Below, piece after piece: positions 12,998 through 24,864 of a stretch of 64,000 nucleotides of DNA. Position numbers and translations under genes: made by a program. Below the pieces are notes generated by a model. It did not search any database, was not told where the DNA came from, and saw only the letters and a list, made by a program, of their open reading frames with translations. The number at the start of each line of letters is the position of its first letter. Position 1 is the first letter of the stretch. This DNA is from Sipunculus nudus. Lineage: Eukaryota > Annelida > Sipuncula > Golfingiida > Sipunculidae. The stretch spans positions 29,861,079 to 29,925,078 of the forward strand of contig CM049307.1 in assembly GCA_026874595.1 (NCBI GenBank), in the 5' to 3' direction.

Positions 12998-14767
12998 CAC
13001 AACAGCTGTTGGTTCATCAGGATGACACTATTGATAGAATCAGTTTATTCTGAGGAATTTTGATAATTATGACATTAGTACTGACGACAAAAGAAAATAC
13101 AATATTCCAGTGCTGCAGCTCTGGATAAGGTATTGCAAGCAAACAGTATTGTCCAAGAAAGTATAATTGTATAAATCACTGCATCTTTTCTTAAAATGTA
13201 TCTGTATGTGATGCTTAAAAACAAGCTTGACTTGAGGTACAGCACAAGTTGTCAGAAAGTTCTGCAAATTCAATCATTTTTCACTTATTAGTGATATGCA
13301 TTTTCTGTACCTATGACATGTTTCAAACATTTTCAATTTATCTGAGACAAATATCTCTCAGTTCACTAAAAAGATGTACTCTGTGACTCCATCACTAGGT
13401 CTCCCTATTACTACAGATTCCAAAATAATAAATCAATTCAAGCCAGCATGGTGAAACAGTAACAAAGTAATCTTCTATAACTATATTTGGTGTCATAGCT
13501 TCATTTAATTACCCTATCTTGGGCTTAATGAGCAGATAAAGACGTTTTCTTTGGCCATAAAACCATGCTAATTTTATGAAGATGTATTGCATTAGAGAAG
13601 ATCTCCATGTGCTTTTACCTTTGGCTAATGATCCTTTAGGATCTGGGCAGTGGTCATATTAATGTTCACAGAGATATCTGCAGAATATCATAGCAAATTA
13701 ACATTAAAAGCCCGTGTGGTATGGAATCAAACATGTTGTTACCCATAGCACCTGTGACTTTTGCTTTCACTGCCACTTATTTACAAGAGAGGAACCAAAA
13801 ACAACAGAAGACTTGTTGCCATAAGCTTCTCATAACTTGTACACAGGCAGATGTTACTATGGTTACAAATAATTATTAAAACTATTTTCCTGCTGTCTGG
13901 CTCTAACAGCAGGTGGTGTTACACCTGTCTAGTATATTTTATATGTGAACTGGAAATTTACTGTTCAATATTTATGAAAATTTATGGATGTTTTTAAAAT
14001 TATTCCTATTGCTTAAGCTTTTGCATTTTAATACTCAATCTGAACATAAATATCTGATGATTAGCAAAAGTCTTTCCCTGGGAGAAATATTACAAGGAAT
14101 TCTCGCAAGATGACTATTTTGTTGAATGAAATGAGAAAATGGCAGAAGGCTATCCCTATCCCATATGGAACTGCAATGAAATATGAAATTTGTCCAAAGT
14201 ATCCAATGTAGAATTAAGAAAACAAATAAATCAAAGCAGAATCTAATGAGGAGAAAGATAAGCTGTATTCCTCTTGCTGTTTTGAAATCTATATTGGTAA
14301 ATTTTGTTGAGGTATTGCATTACATATAAGATGTTTAAAATTGAAAAGTTAGAAAAATAAAAAGAGAACCAATAGTAGCAAAAACAGAGTCAGGTAAGGA
14401 GGCTCATATGATATGTCAGCCACCTTTATCATATGTGGATATGAGTAACAGATACAGAAATATTGTGTAGCATATCAAATATTTAATATTTAAGAATTCA
14501 TAAAAATAAAAATAAAAGACTTCATAAAATTTAAAAAATCAATCAAGTGTGACCAAACCCTAAAGATGGAAGGATAGAGAGGCTGATAGGCAGACACATA
14601 GATAAAGCTGTTCACTATATTCTACATTCTGCTGTGGTGGGGATAACAATAAACTCTATCTTCATATATTCTCATAATATATATACATATGTCAGGGCCC
14701 AAATCCTGATCTGGACCAATCGGCGATTGGTCCAGACCAAATCCTGATCGGGGTTTAGGCCAGACCA
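12998..14767. repeat. segmental tandem duplication, copy 2
   Basis: Begins with the same CACAACAGCTGTTGGTTC and follows copy 1 collinearly to about 14767, where the fold-back arm continues instead of restarting. The reading frames in the two copies (minus 11232-11495 and 13067-13273) are duplicates of each other and carry no known domain. Confidence 0.9.
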
Positions 14768-15903
14768 AATCCTGATTGGAATCTGGTCAGGACCAATTGC
14801 CGATTGGTCCGGACCAGATTCCAATCAGGATTTGGTCTGGCCTAAACCCTGATCCTTAACTTTTAGGAAAGAGAACAAGTTCCTGTCTGAACTTATCAAG
14901 GTTCAGGTCAGCCCAGACCTAGATTCAGAGCATGCCTATATCCCTGACAGGATGTCTGAAATTATAACTTAATAAGTAATGACAAATGTTAATTTAGTTT
15001 GTAGTCAGTGTTAATTATTCTATCTTAATAATTTAATTAATATTTAAGTTTGAATTAATGGAGTGATTATATATATTGTAATTATTTTTCAAGTCCTTGT
15101 ATTATTTTTCAAGTTGAATTATTATTTCCAGTATTTTCATCAGATTGTTTATTCAATTTTTATATAATAATTGAACTAGTTTAAGCTGACTCACTGTGTA
15201 AATAAGTGTATATACTTGATGCGTTTTGTAGGTAGAATAAATTGTTAGTGGGATGACATATATAAGAAGTTAAGTATCATATGAAGTTTTCAGTCTCCAG
15301 TTTTCAAATATGGATATTCTTAACTTGTATCAACTCATAAACAGCTTACATTCAAATGAAAAGTCCTGATTTCATGAAAACCAATAATTTATAACTTCTC
15401 TTAACAACATTTTCAACTAAATATATGTATATATTGATGTTTTTATTACATGTATTAATATATATAAAATTATATTTTTTTACACAACTTTGTTTATTAT
15501 TTTCATGTCTTAACCTTATGGAATATAATGTTTTGCCAAAAGCCTGCTCTAGTCTGCCATGGAATCTCAATCAGGAACTGGTCCAGACCAGATCCCGATC
15601 AGGGTTTAGGCCAGACTTAATCCTGATCAGGATTTTGTCTGGACCAATCAGGAATTGGTCCAGCCCAGATCCCAATCGAGATTAGGTCTGGACCAATTAC
15701 TGATTGGTCTGGACCAATAGGGGATTGGTCCAGACCAGATCCTGATCGGAATTTGGTCTGGCCTAAACCCCGATCGGGATCTGGTCTAGACAAGGGCTGG
15801 ACCAGATCCCGATCAGGGTTTAGGCCGGACCAAATCTCGATCGGGATCTGGTCTGGACCAATCCCTGATTGGTCCAGATCTGGATGTGGGCCTTGACATA
15901 TGT
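14685..15903. mobile_element. fold-back element with palindrome-rich arms (1.2 kb)
   Basis: The left end ACATATGTCAGGGCCC (14685) is matched in inverted orientation by GGGCCTTGACATATGT ending at 15903. Both arms (about 14700-14850 and 15570-15895) consist of irregularly repeated, mutually inverted words such as GGTCTGGACCAAT, GATTGGTCCAGACC and GATCGGGGTTTAGGCC, so each arm folds on itself and on the other. The AT-rich centre has no gene. It sits in a TA-rich microsatellite, which hides any target duplication. Family not recognised. Confidence 0.75.
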
Positions 15904-16450
15904 CTATGTATACATATATATATATATATATATAAATTTTTGATATATTGGAGATGCTACATCATTTACACACCTACGGTATACCTTCTTTGAAATGTTA
16001 CACAAGAGTCCCTTAAGTCTTGTTGGGCAGAGTAAAACGAGCAAACATTCTGTAAACCACATTTTGATAATGCAAATGTTAAAAGATCTTGCTTCATTAA
16101 GCGTGACATGGAGACAGCTCATTAACATTACCTTTTAAACTTGAAATATATTAAATTCAACAAGGCCTACAGGCCTAATGCAAACCTGGCAAATTTTGGG
16201 AGTAAGAATGGAAGTTTATTTTTAAAATTTAATATTGGCAACTTTGGCAGCATAGTTTCGGAGAAGAACATTTTTAAAATGTTTTTTAGCATCATGCCAT
16301 TCAAATTTTATTGCATATGTTATATCAAGGAAAATGAGAAATTTTTCACTGATTTAAGTTTTCAAGATTACAATTTTAAGCAATGGTGGGGTCAAACTGC
16401 CCCATAGACAAACATATAAACAATGTGAACAAGAAATTGAAAACCAGAGT
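15904..16450. other. TA microsatellite and degenerate F4-related DNA
   Basis: A short (TA)n run at about 15913-15934 is followed by AT-rich DNA. At about 16240-16300 the phrase AGTTTCGGAGAAGAA with a TTTTTAAAA tail resembles the F4 repeat at 17380-17410, suggesting an older relative. Confidence 0.45.
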
Positions 16451-16615
16451 CCATCATCATAACATATCGTAAGAAGAACAGTGGTAAATGACATGCACTG
16501 TGATGTTTGAAGCAGAGTCCATTTCCATCAGATTTGAGGCACGAGTCCATAATTGCAAAGCGGTAAGATGAACGGTGGTATTTGACACGCACTGAGTCCA
16601 TAACCATAATATGGT
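16451..16615. repeat. two degenerate copies of a roughly 100-bp repeat
   Basis: The words CGTAAGAAGAACAGTGGTA (from about 16468) and GTAAGATGAACGGTGGTA (from about 16563), each followed by a TGACAYGCACTG word and AGTCCAT, indicate a short decayed tandem duplication. Confidence 0.55.
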
Positions 16616-16995
16616 AAGCAGAATTATGCTACACTACTATCAGATTATACAGTAATACTAATAGAAGCAAGAGTGTATACTATCATACAATAAGGTGTAC
16701 AATGAAAATTGAATCAGGAAAACATCACATACATCATAAGCCAAAATAAACAATGCAACATGATTCACTTTGATGGGCTACATATATATCAATACAAGGT
16801 GGGTGGTGGGGAGGTTGTGATGAAGTGGTCTGACCAGAGGCAGGCAAGAGAGGAAGTGGCGATATTTGGAGCTCTGTATATATAGGTCATGTTTACGCTG
16901 ATACAGAGTGAATATCGAGCTACTGTCTGACTGGTTGATAAAAGGAACCATGGCTGGGAATCCTTGAAGGTCAAGGTCGGCTGGGTATCGGGATG

Positions 16996-17009
16996 TGATT
17001 GCGCAATCA
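16996..17009. repeat. 14-bp perfect palindrome with TTGCGCAA core
   Basis: TGATTGCGCAATCA is its own reverse complement. The core matches a C/EBP-type bZIP consensus, but no gene or start site nearby supports a function. Confidence 0.6.
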
Positions 17010-17090
17010 AACGCGAGTGTTGCATAAAACTCCATTTCTTTGCAAGAAAAGTCGGAATTGTTCCAATAGTTCTAATCTGGGCATTCTGCG

Positions 17091-17153
17091 TCTAGACAAT
17101 GTATCTAGACGTCTAGATGCTGTGTCTAGACATCTAGACACCTTGTCTAGACA
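17091..17153. repeat. 21-bp tandem repeat, three units, each with two TCTAGA
   Basis: Six TCTAGA hexamers start at 17091, 17104, 17112, 17125, 17133 and 17146, an alternating 13/8-bp spacing that defines three 21-bp units. Nested palindromes result (TCTAGACGTCTAGA at 17104-17117; TGTCTAGACA twice). Translated on the plus strand it gives a seven-residue repeat of the form LDxVSRx, which I take as a by-product. Confidence 0.85.
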
Positions 17154-17247
17154 CCAGACAGAGCCATGTCAGTTGCCATGGTGATGTCTGGACCCCAACT
17201 GGTTGTACTGAGTGACCTCTTGACTTGGCTGCTTGAACTTAATTTTA

Positions 17248-17710
17248 GTGTGCTTTTTGGAGAGATGACCAAGTTCAACCTCCTGTAACTCGGCCATAAA
17301 TCACCAAACTGGAACCATTTAAATGAACTTGAGAGGGATTGTTCCAGGGAACATTTCTGTGAAATATTAGACAATTTGGCTGGACAGTTTCGGAGAAGAA
17401 GATTTTTAAAGGTTTTTAAGCTTTTTCTCTATAAAATCTAATTAATGCAGATACCCAATAACAAGCTCTAGGGCACCAAGTTTCACATGTGACTAATTCT
17501 TACATGTAATTTGGAGCTGCTAGCTCCGACGGTTTCTGACTTACAGCCATTGACGGCGGACAGGCCAGCCCTGGACGGCGGACTGGATGGCAGACAGACA
17601 ACGCTGCGCTGTCGCATAAGCTCACAGGTTCGCTAAAAAGAGACAGACAAATAACCTTGTCTTTCAAGCAGGATCTATTTCTGTTACACCTACCATTCAC
17701 CATCTGCTTA
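17248..17710 (+). repeat. F4 repeat, tandem copy 1 (463 bp)
   Basis: Begins GTGTGCTTTTTGGAGAGATG and recurs from 17711 with few differences. The 3' part has a GACGGCGGAC-rich stretch and then GCATAAGCTCACAGGTTCG followed by CTAAAAAG. This resembles the GGAC-plus-terminal-motif layout of the other families, although I see no strong 3' hairpin here. Its last 60 bases are one unit of the 74-bp repeat that follows. Confidence 0.85.
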
Positions 17711-18172
17711 GTGTGCTTTTTGGAGAGATGACCAAGTTCAACCTCCTGTTACTCGGCCAAAAATCACCAAACTGGAACCATTCAAACAAACTTGAGAGAG
17801 ATTGTTCTAGGGAACTTTTCTGTGAAATATTAGACAATTCGGCTGGACAGTTTCGGAGAAGAAGATTTTTAAAGGTTTTTAAGCTTTTTCTCTATAAAAT
17901 TTAAATTAATGCAGATACACAATAATAAGCTCTAGGGCACCAAGTTTCACATGTGACTAATTCTTACATGTAATTTGGAGAGGCTAGCTCTGACAGTTTC
18001 TGACTTACAACCATGGACGGCGGACAGGCCAGCCCTAGACAGCGGACTGGACGGCGGACAGACAATGCTGTGCCATCGCATAAGCTCACTGGTTCGCTGA
18101 AAAGAGACAGACAAATAACCTTATCTTTCAAGCAGGATCTAGTTCTGTTACATCTACCATTCACCATCTATC
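17711..18172 (+). repeat. F4 repeat, tandem copy 2
   Basis: Second unit of the 463-bp duplication. It ends in the 74-bp array. Open frames in both copies (minus 17500-17703 and 17964-18167) are repeat shadows. Confidence 0.85.
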
Positions 18173-19100
18173 TTTCAAAAGACAAACCATCAACCTTGTC
18201 TATTTAACAGGATCTATTTCTGTTACAACTACCATTCACCATCTGCTTCCAAAAAACGAACTATAACCTCTGTCTTTTTAACAAGTTCCATTTCTGTAAC
18301 ACCTACCATTCAACATCTACCTTCTAAAAGACAAACCACTGACCTTGTCTTTTTAACAGGATCTTCTTCTGTTACAACTACCATTCACCATCTGCTCCCA
18401 AAAGACAATCTATAACCTCTGTCTTTTTAACAAGATCTATTTCTGTTACACCAACCATTCACCATCTATCTTCTAAAAGACACACCATAAACCTTGTCTT
18501 TTCCACAAAATTTATTTCTGTTACATCTACCATTCACCATCTATCTTCCAAAAGACAAACCACTGACCTTGTCTTTCAAACAGGATCTGTTTCTTTTACA
18601 CCTACCATTCACCATGTGCTTCCAAAAGACAAACCATTAACCTTGTCTTTTTAACAGGATCTATTTCTTATAACTCTGTTTCTGTTCCACCTACCTACTA
18701 TTCACAATCTGCTTCCAAATGAAAAACCATGAACCTTGTCTTTTTAACAGGATTTATTTCTGTTGCACCTCCCATTCACTATCTGTTTCCACAAGATAAA
18801 CCAATTACCTTGTCTTTTTAACAGGATATATGTATTTTACACCAACCGTTCATCATCTGCTTTTAAAGAACATACCTTAAACCTAGTATGTTTTAACAGG
18901 ATATATTTCTTACACAATCTCTTTCTGTTACACCTTCTATTCACAATCCGCTTCCTAAAGACAAACCATTAACCTTGTCTTTTTTATAGGACCTATGTAT
19001 TTAACACCAACCATTCACCTTCTACTTCCAAAAGACAAACCATTAACCTTGTCTTTTTTAACAGGATACATTTATGTTACACCAGCCATGTGCCTGTTAG
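18118..19100 (+). repeat. 74-bp tandem array, about 13 units
   Basis: The word CCTTGTCTTTTTAACAGGAT recurs near 18118, 18193, 18266, 18340, 18413, 18490, 18565, 18639, 18733, 18810, 18880, 18970 and 19047, giving a usual spacing of 73-77 bp with two longer units. Each unit continues TTTCTGTTACACCTACCATT and a CATCTGCTTCCAAAAGAC-like end. Units are diverged, so the array is not freshly expanded. It has no CRISPR character: the units are repeated in full, without unique spacers. Confidence 0.9.
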
Positions 19101-19737
19101 ACATCTATTCTGAGCATGTTTGTGTCTTTATGGGTAAAATCTACGGCCTAAGGACAAAATGTTACACATACTTTTAAAGAAAGATTAACTTTAAATCAGT
19201 ATCAGTATTTTTTTTAGATGAATCTCCTTCAAAAAGAAAGGCTTGTATCCCTTTTTTAGAAGCTAGTCTTAAAGGAAGATCATTACCATATTTTTACAAC
19301 CAATATATACCTGACAACTGACATTACCTATGCATTTTGGGGTAGGTCTAGCAAGAAACATAAACCATATAACCACAGTTTTTCACTTGTGCCCATACTT
19401 AAGTCCCTTGAACTTGACCATCATCCATAAAACATGCCATTCCCTTGATTGATTTAAATGAGATAGATTATTCTTCCATGAACTGGTAATAAGCATCTTC
19501 TTTAGAACATTACTCAGGAAACATACCATATTCAATATTGCAAGGTCTTGCAGGAACCTCAACTAACAGACTGATCTATATTGGTCTTTTAAGAAAGGGT
19601 GCTTCAGCGATATTATGATCTGATTCTATTTAAACTTTATTAAACAAAATTACACAATTAAAAAGACCAACAGTTACAATATTTTATACCCCTAACAGGG
19701 TTAGGCCTATTGTATGGTTTAAATTGGCAGAACTGAA
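19101..19737. other. anonymous AT-rich DNA
   Basis: Nothing recognised between the 74-bp array and the CCCAGTGGGCA-bounded segment. Confidence 0.5.
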
Positions 19738-20449
19738 CCCAGTGGGCACCTTGACGTAAATTTGACGTCAAATTTTGGTTGAGATTTGATCAAAATGTAA
19801 AACAATGTCATTTCAGATTTTATTTGATTGTATTTACTCTAGAAGTAGAATAAGATAATAAGCAAATCAAATTTAAAAGGAATTATAATATATAAATTAA
19901 ATTTGGTCAATCTAATTGATGTTCATTTGACATCAAATTGATGTCGAGTTTTTGACAACAAATTGATGTCAAATTGACGTCAAACTGACATCAATATTTT
20001 TTGGTAAGAGTGCCTGAATGCTGTTCAGTATAGGGGAATCATGTTCATTTAGCCTAAGATTCTCATAAGAAAATGTAACCACATTTCCTTAATATTCTTT
20101 AATGATATAAATTATATGGGGATGATGTTGTGATTCAAATAATGTGCAATTTATTTACAGTCAGAAATTAATAATTATTGTAAATGGTCAAATACGGTTA
20201 TATTGCTGTAAAATGCATACTGTAATTAAGGACATACTATCAACATTTTTATGATGTGACGACACTGTCATCCCAGCAATAAAATACATTAAAAACTTAG
20301 GAAGCTTTGTTTTCCTGACAGAGGTTTGTATATTCAGTGAACAAAATAAAAATGGTAATATATATCAATCAAGAATCTGGTAATTAAAAACTGTGCTATT
20401 ATTTCCAAACGTGAAATTTATCCAGGAACCATTAATTAATTGCTGGACT

Positions 20450-20670
20450 GTACAGCAACCACACTTGACCTGTGAACACTGCAGTCCTCTCAGTGTGTCA
20501 CTTGTCAAATGATCCCCTCAAGTGCACTTGTGTATCCCCTCCCCACCACCAGCAGCACTGGGTTCGTCTTTGGTTTCTGAGTCCTTTGTGAGGCCAACAT
20601 TCTGGCGGGAAACATCAGCAGTGCAGCCCAAAACAGTCAAATCGGCCAGACGTGTTCAAGCATTGTGAGT
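20450..20670 (+). promoter_or_regulatory. GC-richer island ending in a splice-donor-like site
   Basis: About 20460-20660 is much richer in G and C than its flanks and ends at ATT|GTGAGTAT (donor GT at 20665), followed by a pyrimidine- and AT-rich stretch. This would fit an untranslated first exon or a conserved element. No start codon with a long frame precedes the site, so the exon idea is speculative. Confidence 0.25.
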
Positions 20671-20847
20671 ATATTTTCTTCTTCCTTCCTTCCTGCTTTA
20701 ATACTTGCTATGTTATATAATGAAAAATATTGGTAATTAAGTGGAGAGGTTTCCTAGCAAACAAGCCAGTCAGTCTGAAATGTATTTATAAGGATAATTA
20801 CATCAATCCATATATGTTTGTAGTCCATATGTTTGTGTTTGAAATCA

Positions 20848-20849
<2 letters not shown>

Positions 20850-20896
<47 letters not shown>
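20850..20896. repeat. (TA)n microsatellite, about 23 repeats
   Basis: Uninterrupted TA dinucleotide run. Confidence 0.98.
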
Positions 20897-20899
<3 letters not shown>

Positions 20900-21119
20900 G
20901 GAATATGTAAAATGAAGATTGAGGTTCGAATCTGACTTTCAAAACTGAACTTTTGCATATTTTTCTAATCACATACATAATATATATGTATGTGACAACG
21001 TGTGTTGTGTAAATAGAGGTATTTGTGCATATATATGTATTCAAATGTGTGTGTGACTGTGTGTGTGATTATATACTAAGTTTTCTGTACATGTAGTTGA
21101 TCTGTCTTAGTGTCACATA

Positions 21120-22980
21120 TCAGTGTGACTGGCTCCTGAGAAGCTGCCAGGGGGCATTACACCAACTCAAGCAAAGGAAGCCAAAGCCATTATTGTCTGC
21201 CTGAACCTGCTGCATTCCTTAGGTTATATTACATGGCCTATACAGACCATACTATCCCCTCTCTTTCTCCCTCACCTCATTTATAAACTTGAGCCACAAC
21301 AGTGCCAAGGCTGTCATGTTATGCCCTTATAAGCATATTCACTGAAGCCTTACTCTGTCCTTACAAAGTGCAATGTTGACCTCATCCCTTATTTCACCTT
21401 CATTAAATACTTAATAATGACATTAATGAAGCAAATGACCATGGCATTATATTCACGTTCATATGTTTAAAAAAAATATTTATATATATATTTATATAAT
21501 GAATATGTATATTATATAGTATTTTACCATAAGATTGTAAAACATAATTTTTATGAAATTACATTGGTAATTTTTTTATAAGATTATTCAATTAGAAGTT
21601 CAATAGAAAAGGTGGCAAAATTGAATATTAAAATAAAATGAATAAATTAAATATTAGGAAAAGATGAAAAAAAAACTTAATAATAATTTTGATGTCCTGA
21701 AAGTACTACATGCAGTACATAAAGTTGCAGTCACTTGAAAATGTCACATTTTTAAACTCCTTTATACAGACCGCCATTTTGATGGAAAAAAATTGTAGCC
21801 TTTTAAGGGAGAGGTCTTATACTAAAACACTGAGCATGCAGGTATGGGAATCAGTTCTGGACTTGACATAGGATATTGCTGCTTTTAGGCCTGGCTGGTA
21901 AAGTGAGAATTATACAGACACTTTTATGAAAAAAATTTGTATAAAATTTTAAGTTACCATTTTAAACATGTTTAAATAAGAATTAGTAACTTTAAGTGAT
22001 AAAAAAGTATCAATGTAAAAAGTAAAAATGGGGCAAAAGTGTTTGAAAACTTTTTCAATTATTTTATGTACTTGAAGCACTATATGCATGCATAAAGGTT
22101 ACAGTTAGCGATTAAAAGGGGTATATAATAATCAGTAAAATATATGTTATTAAAAAGTTAATAATTGAACAAATCATGATTTTCACTGAGCATTTACAAA
22201 AATGATAGTAAATACATAAGAAACCATTCCATGCTTAAGGGTGTCATTCAGTGCTACTTAATTCCCATTAAAGTGGTCATCTAGAGGTAAAATATATTTA
22301 ATATAACAAGCGATTTTAGTAAAGTGCTTCACTCATGTTTATAATATGACATCCATGTTATTGTGATTATGACATTACTTATTACCATTATTGTTTCATA
22401 AAATCTTAAAAGTAAATAAGTAAAAGCATAAAAACCTGGTTGTGTCACTATTTAAGTTTGGAATATTAGTGGCTATGTTGAGTTCTGAATAGAAAACCAG
22501 TAAGCTGTTGGAGCTCACTGTGACATATACTGATACATAAATACAAGTGGCCGAATGCATATGTGTCTAAAATAACAACAGGCCACGAGTCCTGATGCTC
22601 AGCTGAATTTTCCTATTATATTAATTTACCAAATCCTACCATACTGAAAAGAGGATAGTCTTTTTTATATTGTTATAACTCCGGATTTACTATACATATT
22701 AGAGAACTTTAATTTTTTTAATTAAATCTTATTTTTTTCATCCAAACTTTCTTTAATGTATATTTAAAACAAAATATTGCCATATCCTATTAAAAGTTGG
22801 TTTATTCTGCCTAATATGTCATCATAGTTAATTTCCTTTAATCTGATATTGTATTTACTTATCAAGAGGGTATAAATAGTAATATTTTGGTTGTTGACTT
22901 TGCTTGCACACTCAGCATCTAGGCAAAAAGTGCAATATAGCAGTGAACAAGTTAACTCATATAAAAAATACATGGTGGGC
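21120..22980. other. anonymous DNA inside the CCCAGTGGGCA-bounded segment
   Basis: About 21120-21370 is GC-richer without a reading frame; the remainder is AT-rich. Nothing here resembles a transposase. Confidence 0.4.
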
Positions 22981-24119
22981 AGCGCATGGCTAGGATTTTA
23001 CACTATTCAGCTCAGTTGGCAATGCAAATGAAATTTGCTGCCCATGTGCAACTCAGGAGGAAATATATATTTTCTCGGAGGAGTGGGCAGTGTTTGTGGC
23101 ATTATCATTTTTGCAATATACTTTTTGTTTACATTACATACATATTGACTGATTTTTTTTATGTTTATACCATGAAAAAGGCATATGTGACTGTTTACAT
23201 TTAACCAAACATAATGAAACTAAAGATGTATTGTCAAAAAAGTATGCTCCTTTTTTGCTATACCTACTGGCTGAATTGAACATAAAGATTTAACCCTTCT
23301 ATGCTGGTAATATGCTTTTAAGACAATGTGGTGTTTACATCTTTGAGCTTAAAAAAACATTATTTGTCCCTTCTTTTGATATGATGATTAAAATACACCT
23401 TAGAATAATAAAGATGTTTCCTGCCATTGCAAAATTCCTGGTACATACTCAAGGCTTTTCTGAATGCTTAAAAAATCTCTATTCTTTTCAGATGGCAGCT
23501 GTAAATCTGAAGATCGCATTCCAGCAATCAAGTTTCATGGACACTGAAATCAAAATAAATCAGTTCCTTCACTTGATATTATTCTTGTTAGTTGATGTGT
23601 GTTAACACTAAAGGAGAAACATCTACAGGGTGAAATTTTAACATAACTTGACATTTACATGAAATTAATTTGACGTTAAAGTGACCACAAATTTAGATCA
23701 AAATCTTGATGTCAAAACTTTTGACGTCAATTTGATCTGCAAACTAAGCCTGTTCTTGACATCATTTTGACATCAATGTTTGACATCAATTTGATGCCTA
23801 AATTTTGACGTCAATTTGACTTTAAAATTAAACCTGTTTTTGAAATCATTTTGACATCAATGTTTGATGTCAATTTGATGTCTATTCAACATCAATTGCC
23901 CACTGGGAATGCTTACATATTACAACAAAATATAGAACAACTGTTGATAAAATGTGTTAAGAAAAAAATGATGACTAAAGACCTTTTCAACTGGAAAAAA
24001 GAAAAGCAAAAACCAATCAAAGGAAAGATATAATCCCTCAAAGCCTCACACTGCCTCATTTTCATGATAAAGTCCTTTGTGGTTGAGGGACCACACAAAC
24101 TAGCACACAAGACTTTGTG

Positions 24120-24320
24120 ACATCTGGTAAAAGGCACAGTGGGAGCTAATCATGTTCAGTAACACAATTTGAACAAGATCAGACAACAATCAGGTCTGCT
24201 GATGACACAAGGGAAATAGCAAAGGTCTGGGACACCACCACCCTCCACAACTGAAACAGGTTGCCACCTCTCTCACCAAGCTATTTCTGTCACATGCAAA
24301 TTGGTTTTGGGGAGAAAACA
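24120..24320. promoter_or_regulatory. GC-richer island with a POU octamer
   Basis: Includes a perfect ATGCAAAT octamer at 24294-24301 and GACAACAATCA (Sox-like). It lies just outside the right end of the CCCAGTGGGCA-bounded segment. Function is inferred only from composition and motifs. Confidence 0.2.
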
Positions 24321-24864
24321 CAAGGAGTGAGTGTTATGTCAGGTATTTTAGGCCAAATGTTTCTAAATAGATGTGTACATATATTACCATGGCTATTTTA
24401 AGATTGTGTGGTTGGTCAGGAAGACATAAACACCAACAACTAAAGTTGGCAACAATAAGATATTTTCTGTATAAATACTTCAAAGACTTGGAATCATAAA
24501 TAGTTATTTTTTCAAATAGTAGGACCAATTGTGGCATACGTGTGTACTTTCCCATGGCTGAAAGCTGACAAATAATGCCATATATACATTTGTCTGACAG
24601 AAAAATGAAGTGCTTTTTTTAGGCATCTGTAACTTAACTTTGGTGAACTTAAGTGAATGATGTAAATCATTTTATGAGCTCTTAATGTTAATGCCATCAT
24701 GATAATAACATACTGTAGTTGTGATAATGACCCCCATCTAAGTAGTCTTCAACCTGTGCCCATATAAATATATGAACAAGTTCACAAAAATATTTTAGTT
24801 ATCTCACTCAAATGGATTTTTTATGGTGGTAGCTGTGGCACCAAAAATCAGACAAACCATCTAA

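Larger units (their letters stand above)
19738..23907. mobile_element. 4.2-kb segment bounded by inverted CCCAGTGGGCA ends with TGACGTCAA-rich subtermini
   Basis: The left end CCCAGTGGGCA at 19738 is mirrored by TGCCCACTGGG ending at 23907. The flanking 250-270 bp on each inner side (19750-20000 and 23645-23895) are packed with variants of TTGACGTCAAATTGATGTC, as in the subterminal binding-site clusters of many DNA transposons. No transposase reading frame lies between, and I see no convincing target duplication. It could therefore be one large non-autonomous transposon or two solo ends flanking host DNA; the interior contains GC-richer host-like islands. Confidence 0.5.

Noticed and set aside
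18118-19100. Possible CRISPR-like array
   Set aside because: Repeats are contiguous full 74-bp units with gradual divergence and no unique spacers, in an animal-like genome.
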